NCBI RefSeq assembly: GCF_001712755.1
Contig: NZ_MDKC01000023.1
Coordinates: 124,001 to 188,000 of the forward strand
From: Gottfriedia luciferensis
Lineage (GTDB): Bacteria; Bacillota; Bacilli; Bacillales; Bacillaceae_G
Length of the DNA stretch: 64,000 nt
Direction of reading: 5' to 3'
The notes under the pieces are model-generated. The model was not told where the DNA came from. It searched no databases and saw only the letters and a list, made by a program, of their open reading frames with translations. How positions within the stretch are numbered: the stretch's first letter is position 1; every line of letters starts with the position of its first letter. Of the stretch, positions 17,776 through 26,507 are shown piece after piece. Position numbers and translations under genes: made by a program.

Positions 17776-17787
17776 CAACGCGCGTTG
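17776..17787. promoter_or_regulatory. Candidate TetR operator (CAACGCGCGTTG)
   Basis: A perfect 12-bp palindrome rich in CG within AT-rich DNA, in the 323-bp gap between the divergent SDR and TetR genes. TACACAA (17850) and TTGTGTA (17889) form a second, wider inverted pair closer to the TetR gene. Position suits an autoregulated divergent promoter. Confidence 0.45.
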
Positions 17788-17917
17788 TATAGTTGATGAT
17801 AAGATGAAAAAGAACTATTAACAACCACCAAAATGGCTAATATGTTGTTTACACAACACTTCTATTGTATTGTCGTTTTTAAACACCATTGTGTAGCCTA
17901 AAAAGGAGAAGAAAAAA

Positions 17918-18505
17918 TTGATTATGCCAAAAAAAGATCCGAGAATACTTCGTACTAGACAATTGATTGTAGACTCTTTTATTTCGTTAGCTAGTGAAAA
18001 AGATTTCAACAATATAACGGTACGTGATATCACTGAAAAGGCTGCTATTAACCGCGCTACATTTTATGCGCACTTTGACGATAAATTTGATTTATTACAT
18101 TCCACCATCACCAATACTTTTACAGACAAATTGAAAAAAGGACTAAATGGTCACGAGGGATTCAATGAAGAAGTCATTACAAATATTTTTCTAGCCATGT
18201 GTGATCACCATAAAGAGTTAAGCGACTTATGTCCTAAAGGTTATAATTCTTTAGGAACTATTATAGAAAGTAAAATAAAAGAAGAGTTACAAAAGCTAAT
18301 AGCTGATTTTGTGCTAAAAGGCACTAAAAATACCATTGTATTAGAGGATAAACATTTGGTAACGACCCTATCTACTATACTGAGTTGGAGTATATACGGA
18401 GCTACATACTCATGGAATAAGGATGGAAGACCTATTTCACCAGAAGAGCTAGTGACTAAGACCCTACCTATATTTAAAAATGGCATGAGTAAGTATTTCT
18501 TTTAA
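17918..18505 (+). CDS. TetR/AcrR family transcriptional regulator
   Basis: A 195-residue repressor-type regulator. Its N-terminal helix-turn-helix shows the TetR pattern (ITVRDITEKAAINRATFYAHF, about residues 33-53). The ligand-binding C-terminal region has no recognised specificity. TTG at 17918 or ATG at 17924 can start; GGAGAAG lies upstream. Divergent from the degenerate SDR gene, which is its most likely target. Confidence 0.88.
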   Translation: MIMPKKDPRILRTRQLIVDSFISLASEKDFNNITVRDITEKAAINRATFYAHFDDKFDLLHSTITNTFTDKLKKGLNGHEGFNEEVITNIFLAMCDHHKELSDLCPKGYNSLGTIIESKIKEELQKLIADFVLKGTKNTIVLEDKHLVTTLSTILSWSIYGATYSWNKDGRPISPEELVTKTLPIFKNGMSKYFF

Positions 18506-18674
18506 TAAAACTTATGTTAAATATCAATTCTTTTTGGGGTTCAGCCGCATGTCCATCAAGGTAACGATAGAGAAAAGATATCCCAAATAAGATCGGGCTG
18601 TTTTCCATGAGCTTCAAATAACCAACCAGAATTTTAGGCATACTTAAATAAGCCTTCAGACATTACATTTTTTT

Positions 18675-18863
18675 CTATGCAATAGTTTGAAGTCTTTGTT
18701 TATGCCCATATACTACACCCAGGATGTCAAACACCGTTTTCTTCTCATACCGATGGAACTTGCGCCCATTCTTTTCGATCATTTGAAAATGTCGATGAAA
18801 AACTTGTCCGACATCCTGTGTTAAGGGGTGCAGTCTACAGGAAGATTCTTTTTTTGATGCTTC
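18675..18863 (-). pseudogene. Coding fragment of unrecognised origin
   Basis: An open stretch of about 62 codons on the minus strand without start codon or ribosome site. It includes [18 protein letters not shown] and [18 protein letters not shown]. Composition is protein-like, and it may be the end of a transposase-like gene, but the family is not certain. Further open sequence in another frame (18515-18660) may be part of the same remnant. Otherwise the 18506-18910 gap holds nothing. Confidence 0.35.
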
Positions 18864-18910
18864 TTAACTAACAAATGCGAAATTAGGTTTTTTCATTAAT
18901 TCAAAAATAC

Positions 18911-19420
18911 TTATAAGTATTTATCAACAATCACTTTCATATGGTGTAACTCGTGCCCGGCAATGCCATAAGCAATGGTACTTAACGAAACAGGCTTGTT
19001 CATTACAGTTCCATTACGATTCCACGCTGCATCATCAATTGTGGAAATAAGGTTTAACGTGTTGGAGCGTACCGTATCTAAACCTGCTAGTAGTTTCTCC
19101 CAGGATAATTTGTTGAAGTTTGCCGCAGAAACGTATTGATCTTGATCCATTGCTGGGAGTGGTTCACTTTCATTTCGTGCAATGGCAAGCATTCGATACG
19201 ACATAACACGTTCCGAGTCTGTCATATGCCCAATCACTTCTTTTAAAGTCCATTTTCCTGGTGCATATGCCTTCCTTGCTGACTCCTCTGATACGCTGCT
19301 TAAGAGGGTAATGGTCTTAGTTCGTTGCTTACTAAGTATTTCTATAATATCTCCCTCTGGTACAAGACTAACATACCTATCATTCTCTGGATTTTCAATA
19401 GATAATGGTCGTGGACGCAC
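18911..19420 (-). CDS. DinB family protein
   Basis: A 169-residue four-helix-bundle protein of the DinB/YfiT superfamily. Seen are GKWTLKEVIGHMTDSERVMSYR and IAGHELHHMKVI, which supply the His ligands of the usual metal site. Family members include thiol-dependent S-transferases (bacillithiol-linked) and uncharacterised damage-inducible proteins, so the precise reaction is open. Single gene. Confidence 0.85.
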   Translation of the reverse strand: MRPRPLSIENPENDRYVSLVPEGDIIEILSKQRTKTITLLSSVSEESARKAYAPGKWTLKEVIGHMTDSERVMSYRMLAIARNESEPLPAMDQDQYVSAANFNKLSWEKLLAGLDTVRSNTLNLISTIDDAAWNRNGTVMNKPVSLSTIAYGIAGHELHHMKVIVDKYL

Positions 19421-19618
19421 AAGAATCCTCCTTATCGGAATAATTAATTATGGTTCTAGGCAAATTATATTCGTCTGACAAGAAGATATTTCCATTATTT
19501 TTGATAACTACTAATACTATCATTTTATTGCTTCTTTATGCTCATATTTGAATAACTTTGTTTTTGTTAGACCTTTAGGAAGGTTAGCCATGTTCATTCG
19601 GGATGGTTCAACGGCTAA

Positions 19619-19745
19619 TTATAATGTGTCTAGACTACGGATGGTTCCATCTTGATCCACAGGAAGTATTGTAATTTTTAATGCATAACTAAGTTTTTCT
19701 TCTAGACCTTTTAAGCAGACAGTCCTATTAGTCGTCACGATTTTA
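19619..19745 (-). pseudogene. C-terminal coding remnant
   Basis: About 42 codons ending at TAA 19619 include CLKGLEEKLSYALKITILPV and DQDGTIRSLDTL, which look like genuine protein sequence. There is no start and no ribosome site. Origin not recognised. Confidence 0.3.
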
Positions 19746-19798
19746 GAAATAACATTCCTCTTTTTATGAAAGGGACTAAAAGGAGAATTCATGAAATC

Positions 19799-19840
19799 AG
19801 GTACATTTTTCTTAATAATGAAAAATGTACCTGTTTTTTA
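19799..19840. terminator. Hairpin 3' of the phosphodiesterase gene
   Basis: CAGGTACATTTTTC / GAAAAATGTACCTG stem of 14 bp. The best T-run is on the plus strand. Confidence 0.65.
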
Positions 19841-19844
19841 CTTT

Positions 19845-21893
19845 CTATTTTTTGACTTGAAACAGTCCTGAAGGAAGTTGTGCATCCCAATTTTCTGGGA
19901 TATCTAAACGTAGAGCATGAGCAACGACGGCAGCAGTATCTATATTTTCTACATCCGACAATACGGTGCCAGGCTTTAGAGACTTTCCTTTAGCAGTCCA
20001 GAAAATGGTCTGTTCTTCTGGGGAGGAACCACCATGACCATAACCTTTCCCTCCATGATCCGCTGTGATGATAATTAGAGTATCTTCTATCAGTCCTTCT
20101 TCTTCTAAAGTTTGGACAATTTGCCCAACATGCTGATCCGCTTTTTGTAATGCCTCATACCATCTCTGGCTGCCATAGCCATAGTTGTGACCTGCTCCAT
20201 CCACTTCATCCAAATGAACAAATATATTACGACTGTTTTTACCTTCTGCTTTGATGTAGTCCACTGTTTTTTGTGTCGTATTATTATCGTTCCCACCATT
20301 TACTTTATAAGCACCTGCAGAATCTTCAATAATTCCTTTGTTGATTGGAGACCACGTAGTAAAGGAAGCTTGATTAAGCATAGGACGCTCCTGTTTTAGT
20401 AGTTTCATATAAGATGGATAAGGATTTTTTTCAGGGTAAGGATTACCTAGATTGTCGTTGTTCAGACCATGTTTTGAAGGTACAACTCCATGGAGCATGG
20501 ATCCCCAGTTATGCCCGCTAATCGTCGGCATCATTGCTTTTGCTTCATATGTTCCAGCGCCTTCACTCATTAGCGTCTTTATATTTATTGCATTTGCTTG
20601 TGGGTCTTTTACCCCGTTTCCTGCTCCATCGATTCCTATGAATACTACTCGCTTGTAAAGAAAATCATTCTTGTAAGGAGCCAGCTTATCTTTTATCATT
20701 TGCACATCTAATTTATCCACTTTTTTATCATTGTTAATATCCGCTATTTGTGCATGCTTCCAACGTTTGTCACCTTCACGACTATTTTGGTTTTTCAGAA
20801 TGAGTTTTAGATCATTATCAGTTAACAACCCATCTCCCGACACGTCAATGGAGTTGGATACATGTACGTTAGCTGTAGCTGTTTTACCACCATCGACCGT
20901 TTTGGCTGTAATCGTTGCTTCGCCCGCCTTCACTGCAATAATCGTAGGACGGTTGTTAAGCATTTCGATTTTTGCGACTGATCCATTACTAGAGGTCCAT
21001 TCCACATCTTTTACCGTCGCATCTGATGGAGAAACCGTTGCTGTCAGTGGCATAGGTGCTCCTGCCTTCAGATTGAGTTCAGTCTGATCCAAAGAAATTG
21101 ATTCTACTGATGTCGGTTGAAGTGGAGGTGCATTATCATACATGGCGCGGACTTCCGATTCACTCAAAACATTTCGATAGATTTTAAGATTATCCACTGC
21201 TGCATTAAGAGTAGAACCATAATTTCCTGTACCATCTTGTCCGATTTTCGTCGTAAATGAGGTATCAAGAGTTCCTTTCATTCCAGAAATATCTATAGAA
21301 TGAACTAAGCTACCATCTTTATAAAAGCGTGCACTCCCATCACGATCATGCGTTACAACAATGAAATGCCATTGATTATCAGCTACATTTTCCATATTAT
21401 AATCTTTCCGATCGCTTCCGGATGTCTTGAAGTTCCAATCAAGTTGTTTTGAACTGTTCAACGCTAAATTCCAACCTGTATTGCTTCCAGAATTCCAATT
21501 CTTATTTGAAATGATAGCAGGATCTCCTTGAATATTGTCTGATTTAACCCAGAAGGCAACAGAAAAATCTGTGGTCTCTCCGAAACGTAAATCGTCACGA
21601 TTGCCCAGGTCCACATATTGTCCTTTTGATGTAAATTTAATTGCTTGATTAATTCGTCCTTGAACATATCCTGGATTGCCTTTGATTTGAGGAGTTATAG
21701 TACTTGAAGAGCTATCCTCAACATTGTTGTCAAAATTAATGTCAAGAACTGTTCCCTCACTAGCAAACGCAACGGACGACATACTACTGTTGGATAAAAC
21801 ATTAAATGGGAGATATGTACTTTTTACAGAAAGTGATATCGCCAAAGTTAATGAAGTTCCCACTACTACTTTTTTAAACATGTTAGATTTCAT
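19845..21893 (-). CDS. Secreted LamG - Ig-like - dockerin-like - phosphodiesterase protein
   Basis: A large exported protein of about 682 residues from the ATG at 21893, which GGAGG precedes by 8 nt; the frame open to 22004 lacks signals. Order: signal peptide (about 1-43), LamG/concanavalin-like domain (about 45-255, with NQWHFIVVTHDRDGSARFY), BIG2-type bacterial Ig domain (about 268-345), paired EF-hand/dockerin-like repeats (DVSGDGLLTDNDLKLIL and DINNDKKVDKLDVQMI), then a type I phosphodiesterase/nucleotide pyrophosphatase domain of the alkaline phosphatase superfamily. That domain shows FIGIDGAGNG, MPTISGHNWGSMLHG (nucleophile Thr) and IITADHGGKGYGHGG. Probably scavenges phosphate from organic esters. 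Confidence 0.85.
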   Translation of the reverse strand: MKSNMFKKVVVGTSLTLAISLSVKSTYLPFNVLSNSSMSSVAFASEGTVLDINFDNNVEDSSSSTITPQIKGNPGYVQGRINQAIKFTSKGQYVDLGNRDDLRFGETTDFSVAFWVKSDNIQGDPAIISNKNWNSGSNTGWNLALNSSKQLDWNFKTSGSDRKDYNMENVADNQWHFIVVTHDRDGSARFYKDGSLVHSIDISGMKGTLDTSFTTKIGQDGTGNYGSTLNAAVDNLKIYRNVLSESEVRAMYDNAPPLQPTSVESISLDQTELNLKAGAPMPLTATVSPSDATVKDVEWTSSNGSVAKIEMLNNRPTIIAVKAGEATITAKTVDGGKTATANVHVSNSIDVSGDGLLTDNDLKLILKNQNSREGDKRWKHAQIADINNDKKVDKLDVQMIKDKLAPYKNDFLYKRVVFIGIDGAGNGVKDPQANAINIKTLMSEGAGTYEAKAMMPTISGHNWGSMLHGVVPSKHGLNNDNLGNPYPEKNPYPSYMKLLKQERPMLNQASFTTWSPINKGIIEDSAGAYKVNGGNDNNTTQKTVDYIKAEGKNSRNIFVHLDEVDGAGHNYGYGSQRWYEALQKADQHVGQIVQTLEEEGLIEDTLIIITADHGGKGYGHGGSSPEEQTIFWTAKGKSLKPGTVLSDVENIDTAAVVAHALRLDIPENWDAQLPSGLFQVKK

Positions 21894-21967
21894 TATTTTT
21901 TCCTCCAATTTAAAATAATCTGACATGTCAATTGTAGAGAGGGGATGTAAATATATGAGTAGATTTT

Positions 21968-22054
21968 TGTAAATCTTTTTAAAATATAGGCAAAAAATCG
22001 GCAATACTTTTGTAAATTCTATTAAAATGTAGGCAAAAAAATGGCAATAAAAGC
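21968..22054. repeat. Two tandem 43-bp direct repeats upstream of the phosphodiesterase gene
   Basis: TGTAAATCTTTTTAAAATAT...GGCAAAAAATCGGCAATAC (21968) recurs directly as TGTAAATTCTATTAAAATGT...GGCAAAAAAATGGCAATAA (22011). The pair sits 75-160 bp 5' of the start at 21893 and may be a duplicated regulator site. Confidence 0.55.
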
Positions 22055-22151
22055 CTGATCTACATATAATTCCTTTGTTATATAGCTATTAATCTACGTC
22101 GAAAAAATCAACATGAACGATAAGATAAGAATTGTTACTCTAGAAAAAGTT

Positions 22152-22208
22152 AAAAAACATACCGAATGAATAGATATTAATTTATATCAATCATTCGGTA
22201 CGTTTTAT
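22152..22208 (-). terminator. Terminator of the DUF4083-like gene
   Basis: ACCGAATGA / TCATTCGGT stem with a long AT loop. On the minus strand it is followed by ATGTTTTTT. Confidence 0.6.
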
Positions 22209-22344
22209 AATATTCACTTTTTTCTACCCTGTTCAATTGTTTCCCAAATACATTTTCTAAATCCTAATTACGAGTTCTGTAGGATATTCAAATAGTGGTT
22301 TAAATACTGGTAAGACTTATTACTATAAAATTAGATAAGGCCAA

Positions 22345-22509
22345 CTAATCTTTTTTTAAGTTTTCGTTTATTTTATCAAGCTTTGTTTCAACCCTTTGCA
22401 TTTGAAGCCTATTTTTTCTAATAGAACGAAAAATAAATATAACAAAACTAATAATAGCAACTGGTATTAAAAATACAATCAACTGAAAGATTAAATCTCC
22501 TATAGCCAT
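22345..22509 (-). CDS. Small membrane protein, DUF4083-like (54 aa)
   Basis: Short gene starting at ATG 22509 behind GGAGTATAAAA. It encodes AIGDLIFQLIVFLIPVAII, one membrane helix, followed by a basic, helical tail (RSIRKNRLQMQRVETKLDKI) that may form a coiled coil. This pattern fits the DUF4083 family of small Bacillus membrane proteins. It lies just downstream of zur but behind a terminator. Confidence 0.65.
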   Translation of the reverse strand: MAIGDLIFQLIVFLIPVAIISFVIFIFRSIRKNRLQMQRVETKLDKINENLKKD

Positions 22510-22607
22510 ATTTTTATACTCCTTTGTTTTTTAGTGTATTAAATTGTTCTAATTTAAAGTATAAACAAAATTGGAAAATTATGTAATACACTATTTGTTT
22601 CTCGAAC

Positions 22608-22641
22608 AAAAAAAAATAGAGAGTACTATTTGTACTCTCTA
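22608..22641 (-). terminator. Terminator of the znuCB-zur operon
   Basis: AGAGAGTAC / GTACTCTCT, a 9-bp stem with a 5-nt loop. On the minus strand it runs into nine or more T. Confidence 0.88.
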
Positions 22642-22655
22642 AAAGTGGATCGAAT

Positions 22656-23066
22656 TCAACTACATTCCGGACAAAGTCCGTATATTTCAAATTTATGACT
22701 TTGTACTGTATAACCAGGTAAATCAACAGATAAATTGTCCATAGGGCATCGATAAATACTTTTTGTATTACCACAATCTAAACAAATAAAATGATGATGA
22801 TGTTCTGAAGACGAACACTTCGATCGGAAACGTTTTTCACCATCTAGTTCTGTAACTTCTACTACATCAACCTCAATAAATGTGGATAAATTACGATAGA
22901 TTGTATCGAAGCTAAGTCCTTTGTATTTATCTTTTAATGCTTGTTGAATATCTCTTGCAGTTACATATTTATTTTGCCTAAAAATATATTCAAGCATATC
23001 ATATCGTTTAGGCGTATTTTTGAAGCCTCTTTCTTTTAATAATTTTGATGCATCTGCTAATTTCAT
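22656..23066 (-). CDS. zur: Zinc uptake regulator Zur (Fur family)
   Basis: A 136-residue Fur-family metalloregulator. An N-terminal winged helix (SFDTIYRNLSTF recognition region, residues 52-63) is followed by the dimerisation and metal-binding domain: SSSEHHHHFICLDCG (His89-92, Cys95, Cys98) and CPECS (Cys132, Cys135), the structural zinc site. It is 7 nt downstream of znuB in one operon with znuC, and zur occupies the same position relative to yqfT-nfo as in B. subtilis. Expected to repress zinc uptake, including its own operon. Confidence 0.9.
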   Translation of the reverse strand: MKLADASKLLKERGFKNTPKRYDMLEYIFRQNKYVTARDIQQALKDKYKGLSFDTIYRNLSTFIEVDVVEVTELDGEKRFRSKCSSSEHHHHFICLDCGNTKSIYRCPMDNLSVDLPGYTVQSHKFEIYGLCPECS

Positions 23067-23073
23067 TTAATCA

Positions 23074-23910
23074 CTACCTTTGACTCGTTCTTAATTTCTT
23101 CAAACCTAAAGTAAAAATAAGAATAAGGATTTGCAGGATCACAATCGTACCACCAGGCGCGAGATTTAAATTATAAGAAAGCAAAATACCTGCAACAACT
23201 GAAAACTCTCCGAAAATAATTGAAAAAATAATTGTTTGCTTAAAACCTTTTGAAATTCGTATACTCGCTGCTACTGGCAATGTCATTAGAGAAGATACTA
23301 ATAAAACACCTACAACTCTCATAGAAATGGACACTACTAAAGCAACTAATAAGATAAACAAATAATGAATCCATTTTGCATTAATTCCTGAAGCAACTGC
23401 ATATTCTTCATCAAATGATAATAGGAACAATTCTTTATAAAGTACTATGATAGATATTACTACAAAAACAGCTATAATTATGACAGTAATTAAATCTTCT
23501 TGTGACACAGCACTAACACTACCGAATAAATAACTAAATAGATCTGTATTAAATCCATTAGCTAATGAAATTAAAATGACACCTAATCCCATTCCTCCTG
23601 AAAGAATGATAGGAATTGCTAACTCTTGATAATGTTTATAAACACTTCTTAATTTTTCAATTAAAAATGCTCCTGCAACTGAAAATGTCATACCCATAAA
23701 TAATGGGCTAATAAAGCCAGATGTAAAGAAATATTTTTCAAGTAAAAGACTTGCTGCAACTCCTGATAAAGTCACGTGACTCAATGCATCAGAAATAAGT
23801 GATAATCTTCTAAATACAACAAATACACCTAATAATGGAGCCATAACTCCAATAATCATACCAGTGATTAATGTATTTCTTAGAAAATCATAGTGAAAAA
23901 AATCCATCAT
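23074..23910 (-). CDS. znuB: Zinc ABC transporter permease ZnuB
   Basis: A 278-residue polytopic membrane protein of the ABC-3 family, with eight or more hydrophobic segments and the family motifs VFRRLSLISDALSHVTLSGVA and LLVSSLMTLPVAASI. It overlaps znuC by 4 nt (ATGA), so the two are co-translated. Metal specificity for zinc is inferred from zur in the same operon; manganese transporters share the family. Confidence 0.88.
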   Translation of the reverse strand: MMDFFHYDFLRNTLITGMIIGVMAPLLGVFVVFRRLSLISDALSHVTLSGVAASLLLEKYFFTSGFISPLFMGMTFSVAGAFLIEKLRSVYKHYQELAIPIILSGGMGLGVILISLANGFNTDLFSYLFGSVSAVSQEDLITVIIIAVFVVISIIVLYKELFLLSFDEEYAVASGINAKWIHYLFILLVALVVSISMRVVGVLLVSSLMTLPVAASIRISKGFKQTIIFSIIFGEFSVVAGILLSYNLNLAPGGTIVILQILILIFTLGLKKLRTSQR

Positions 23911-24683
23911 ATTCTATCTCCTCCATCCTCGTGATTGTGAGATAGTACATGCACAGAATGGCCATATAGAAGAGACAAATCCTTCTCAGTAGCATCTTTA
24001 AACTTATCTCGACTACCATGGAAGTGTAATCTTTTATTTAAACATGCAACATGTGATACTTTATCAGTAATAATGCCTATGTCATGAGAAACTAATAATA
24101 AAGTAATACCAAGCTTATTATTTAAATCGCTAAGTAATTGATAAAAGCTTTCTACATTTTCAGCATCTACCCCAACGGTTGGTTCATCGAGTATTAATAG
24201 TTCGGGATTACTTACAAGTGCGCGCGCAATAAAGACACGCTGTTGTTGTCCACCTGAAAGTTCGCCGATATTACGATTTGCAAATTCATACATTCCAACT
24301 GATTTTAACGCTTCAGCGACTTTTTGTTTATCCGAATTTTTAAAACCGTTAAACAATCCAATTTTAGAAACAAGACCTAATGATACTACTTCAAAAACCG
24401 ATGCTGGAAATCCAGAGTTAAAACTATTCGCTTTTTGAGATACATAACCAATCTTATCCCAGTTTTTCATTTTTCGAATATCTGTACCAAATATCTCTAT
24501 TTTTCCTTCATCTGGTTGCTGGATACCTAATATACATTTTAGTAAAGTTGATTTGCCACTACCATTTGGGCCAACTAGACCTAAAAAGTCTCCTTTTTTT
24601 ACTAGAAGATTAATGTCTGTTAATACCTTTTGACGGTCATAGCTATAAGACAAATCTTCAATTTTTATGATATCTTGACTCAT
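23907..24683 (-). CDS. znuC: Zinc ABC transporter ATP-binding protein ZnuC
   Basis: A 258-residue ATPase with Walker A GPNGSGKST, signature LSGGQQQRV, Walker B LLILDEPTVGVD and the H-loop SHDIG. First gene of znuC-znuB-zur. A candidate Zur box lies 21-41 bp upstream. No gene for the matching substrate-binding lipoprotein (ZnuA/AdcA) occurs in this window, so it must be encoded elsewhere. Confidence 0.9.
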   Translation of the reverse strand: MSQDIIKIEDLSYSYDRQKVLTDINLLVKKGDFLGLVGPNGSGKSTLLKCILGIQQPDEGKIEIFGTDIRKMKNWDKIGYVSQKANSFNSGFPASVFEVVSLGLVSKIGLFNGFKNSDKQKVAEALKSVGMYEFANRNIGELSGGQQQRVFIARALVSNPELLILDEPTVGVDAENVESFYQLLSDLNNKLGITLLLVSHDIGIITDKVSHVACLNKRLHFHGSRDKFKDATEKDLSLLYGHSVHVLSHNHEDGGDRI

Positions 24684-24703
24684 TTATTAAAACACCTTCA
24701 TCT

Positions 24704-24724
24704 ATTTAGGAATAATTACGTTTT
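24704..24724 (-). promoter_or_regulatory. Candidate Zur box upstream of znuC
   Basis: On the minus strand the site reads AAAACGTAATTATTCCTAAA, close to the known Bacillus Zur consensus AAATCGTAATNATTACGATT. The left half matches well and the right half is degenerate. Its position just before znuC fits repression by the operon's own Zur. Confidence 0.6.
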
Positions 24725-24949
24725 ACTTCAAGTTCTTAGTATAAGAGAATACTTCTTATTTGTAAACAAAGAAAACTCGGCAAAATATATATTCGATTTT
24801 CAATTAATTTCATCCTCATCAAAACTTTAAATCCCTTAATTTTCCGATAAATTTTTTAATGTATTTTTAATAAATAAGCCTTATCACTTTGTGATGAAAA
24901 ATACAATATGTTACAATTAACATATAAATATAGATAAAGAGGTGGTTTT

Positions 24950-25819
24950 TTGAACGCTATTACACATCGTAAGCTTTCAAACTTTAAGATTATTAGACGG
25001 GGGTTTTTTATTACATTAGGTGCTGCTTTGATGGCAGCTTGCTTAAAAGCATTCTTTATTCCAACTGATATCATTGATGGTGGAATCGTAGGTATCTCTT
25101 TGATCCTCTCCCATATTACTTCGATTAATCTCGGTATTTTTCTATTCTTGTTAAACTTACCTTTTGTAATAGTAGGTTATAAGCAAATCGGTAAAACATT
25201 CGCTATCTCAACTTTATTTGGTATCACTGTCCTTTCAGTATTTACCTCTCTTTTTAAAGACATTCCTCATTTAACTAATGACCCTTTACTAGCTGCATTA
25301 TTTGGTGGATTAGGTTTAGGAATTGGCGTAGGTTTAGTAATTCGTAATGGTGGCTCACTTGATGGGACTGAAATTATAGGAATACTTTTAACAAAATCAT
25401 CACCTTTTTCAATTGGTGAGGTTGTTATGGCATTTAATGTATTTATTCTCGGAAGTGCAGGATTTGTATTTGGATGGGATAATGCTATGTATTCATTAAT
25501 TGCCTATTATGTAGCATTTAAAACAATCGATTTAACAATTGAAGGATTCCAGGATACTAAATCTGTTTGGATCATTAGTGATAATGATAAAGAAATCGGT
25601 GATGCATTAAATGCCCGATTAGGTCGAGGAGTTACATATTTTCATGGCGAAGGTGGCTTTATGGGTGAAGATAAAAAAATCATCTTTACAGTCATTTCAA
25701 GACTTGAAGAAGCAAAATTAAAATCAATTGTTGAAGACTATGATGAAAATGCCTTTGTAGCAATCGGAAATATAGCTGACGTTAAAGGTGGAAAGTTTAA
25801 GAAGAAAGCAATCCACTAA
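24950..25819 (+). CDS. yqfU: YitT family membrane protein (YqfU-like)
   Basis: A 289-residue protein with an N-terminal DUF161 membrane part of five to six helices (GAALMAACLKAFFIP, GGIVGISLILSH, RNGGSLDGTEIIG) and a C-terminal cytoplasmic DUF2179 domain from about residue 205 (IISDNDKEIGDALNARLGRG, ending before the basic tail). The TTG start lies behind AGAGGTGG. B. subtilis has yqfU at this place between zur and yqfT. Function unknown; the family may sense or move a small ligand. Confidence 0.85.
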   Translation: MNAITHRKLSNFKIIRRGFFITLGAALMAACLKAFFIPTDIIDGGIVGISLILSHITSINLGIFLFLLNLPFVIVGYKQIGKTFAISTLFGITVLSVFTSLFKDIPHLTNDPLLAALFGGLGLGIGVGLVIRNGGSLDGTEIIGILLTKSSPFSIGEVVMAFNVFILGSAGFVFGWDNAMYSLIAYYVAFKTIDLTIEGFQDTKSVWIISDNDKEIGDALNARLGRGVTYFHGEGGFMGEDKKIIFTVISRLEEAKLKSIVEDYDENAFVAIGNIADVKGGKFKKKAIH

Positions 25820-25831
25820 TAGTAAACAATT

Positions 25832-25870
25832 AAGCTTGAATTCTATCGTGAATTCAAGCTTTTCTATTTT
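25832..25870 (+). terminator. Terminator after the YitT-family gene
   Basis: AAGCTTGAATT / AATTCAAGCTT stem with a 7-nt loop and a T-rich tail. The rest of 25871-26137 shows no gene. Confidence 0.8.
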
Positions 25871-26137
25871 AATAGTTTAATTGAGTTGTTCATTTAATTC
25901 GCTTTTACAATGCTTTTGTTTTCCAGTAAGAAGATTTACTGCGAATAAGAGCTTATTTTGGTTGCTTCTGAATCTCCATGTGAAATCATAGAAAAGTCAA
26001 AGTTTTTTGCACTTCCTCCCACTGCAATACTTATTATTTTTGAAAAATCAATTGAGATTTGTGTCCTGTGCTCATTATTTAGAATAACCTCTCATAAAAT
26101 TTATTGATGAAATATTTCACCTAAGAGGAGGTTCAGA

Positions 26138-26389
26138 ATGAATATTATCCAAACTCTCATAAATAAAAAGGTAAATAGTATAACACCAAAGGATTTATTA
26201 AAATTAAGCCAACAATATCAAGTGTATATTACGCCAGATCAAGCCAATAAAGTGGCTGCAATATTAAACGGGAAAAATTATAATATCTATGACGCTGAAC
26301 ATAAAAAACAAATTCTTTCCCAAATTGCAAATGTTACCTCTAAAGCCACTGCACAACAAATTGATATTATTTTTCAAAAGCTAACTTAA
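26138..26389 (+). CDS. yqfT: DUF2624 family protein (YqfT-like)
   Basis: A small soluble 83-residue helical protein (INKKVNSITPKDLLKLSQQY, ITPDQANKVAAILNGKNYN) of the DUF2624 family, called YqfT in B. subtilis and found at the same position before nfo. AGAGGAGG precedes the ATG. Function unknown. Confidence 0.75.
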   Translation: MNIIQTLINKKVNSITPKDLLKLSQQYQVYITPDQANKVAAILNGKNYNIYDAEHKKQILSQIANVTSKATAQQIDIIFQKLT

Positions 26390-26507
26390 GCTTGGTTAAA
26401 ATGTTCATTAAAAAGCTTTAATTTATAACTCTACTCATTTCACAAATCATATAATGCTCATACAAAGAATCACCTAACTATTTTAAAACGAAATGAGAGG
26501 GATTAAT

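Noticed and set aside
19845..22004. Start of the phosphodiesterase at 22004
   Set aside because: The added 37 residues are AT-rich and lack a ribosome site. GGAGG precedes the ATG at 21893, which also begins a normal signal peptide.
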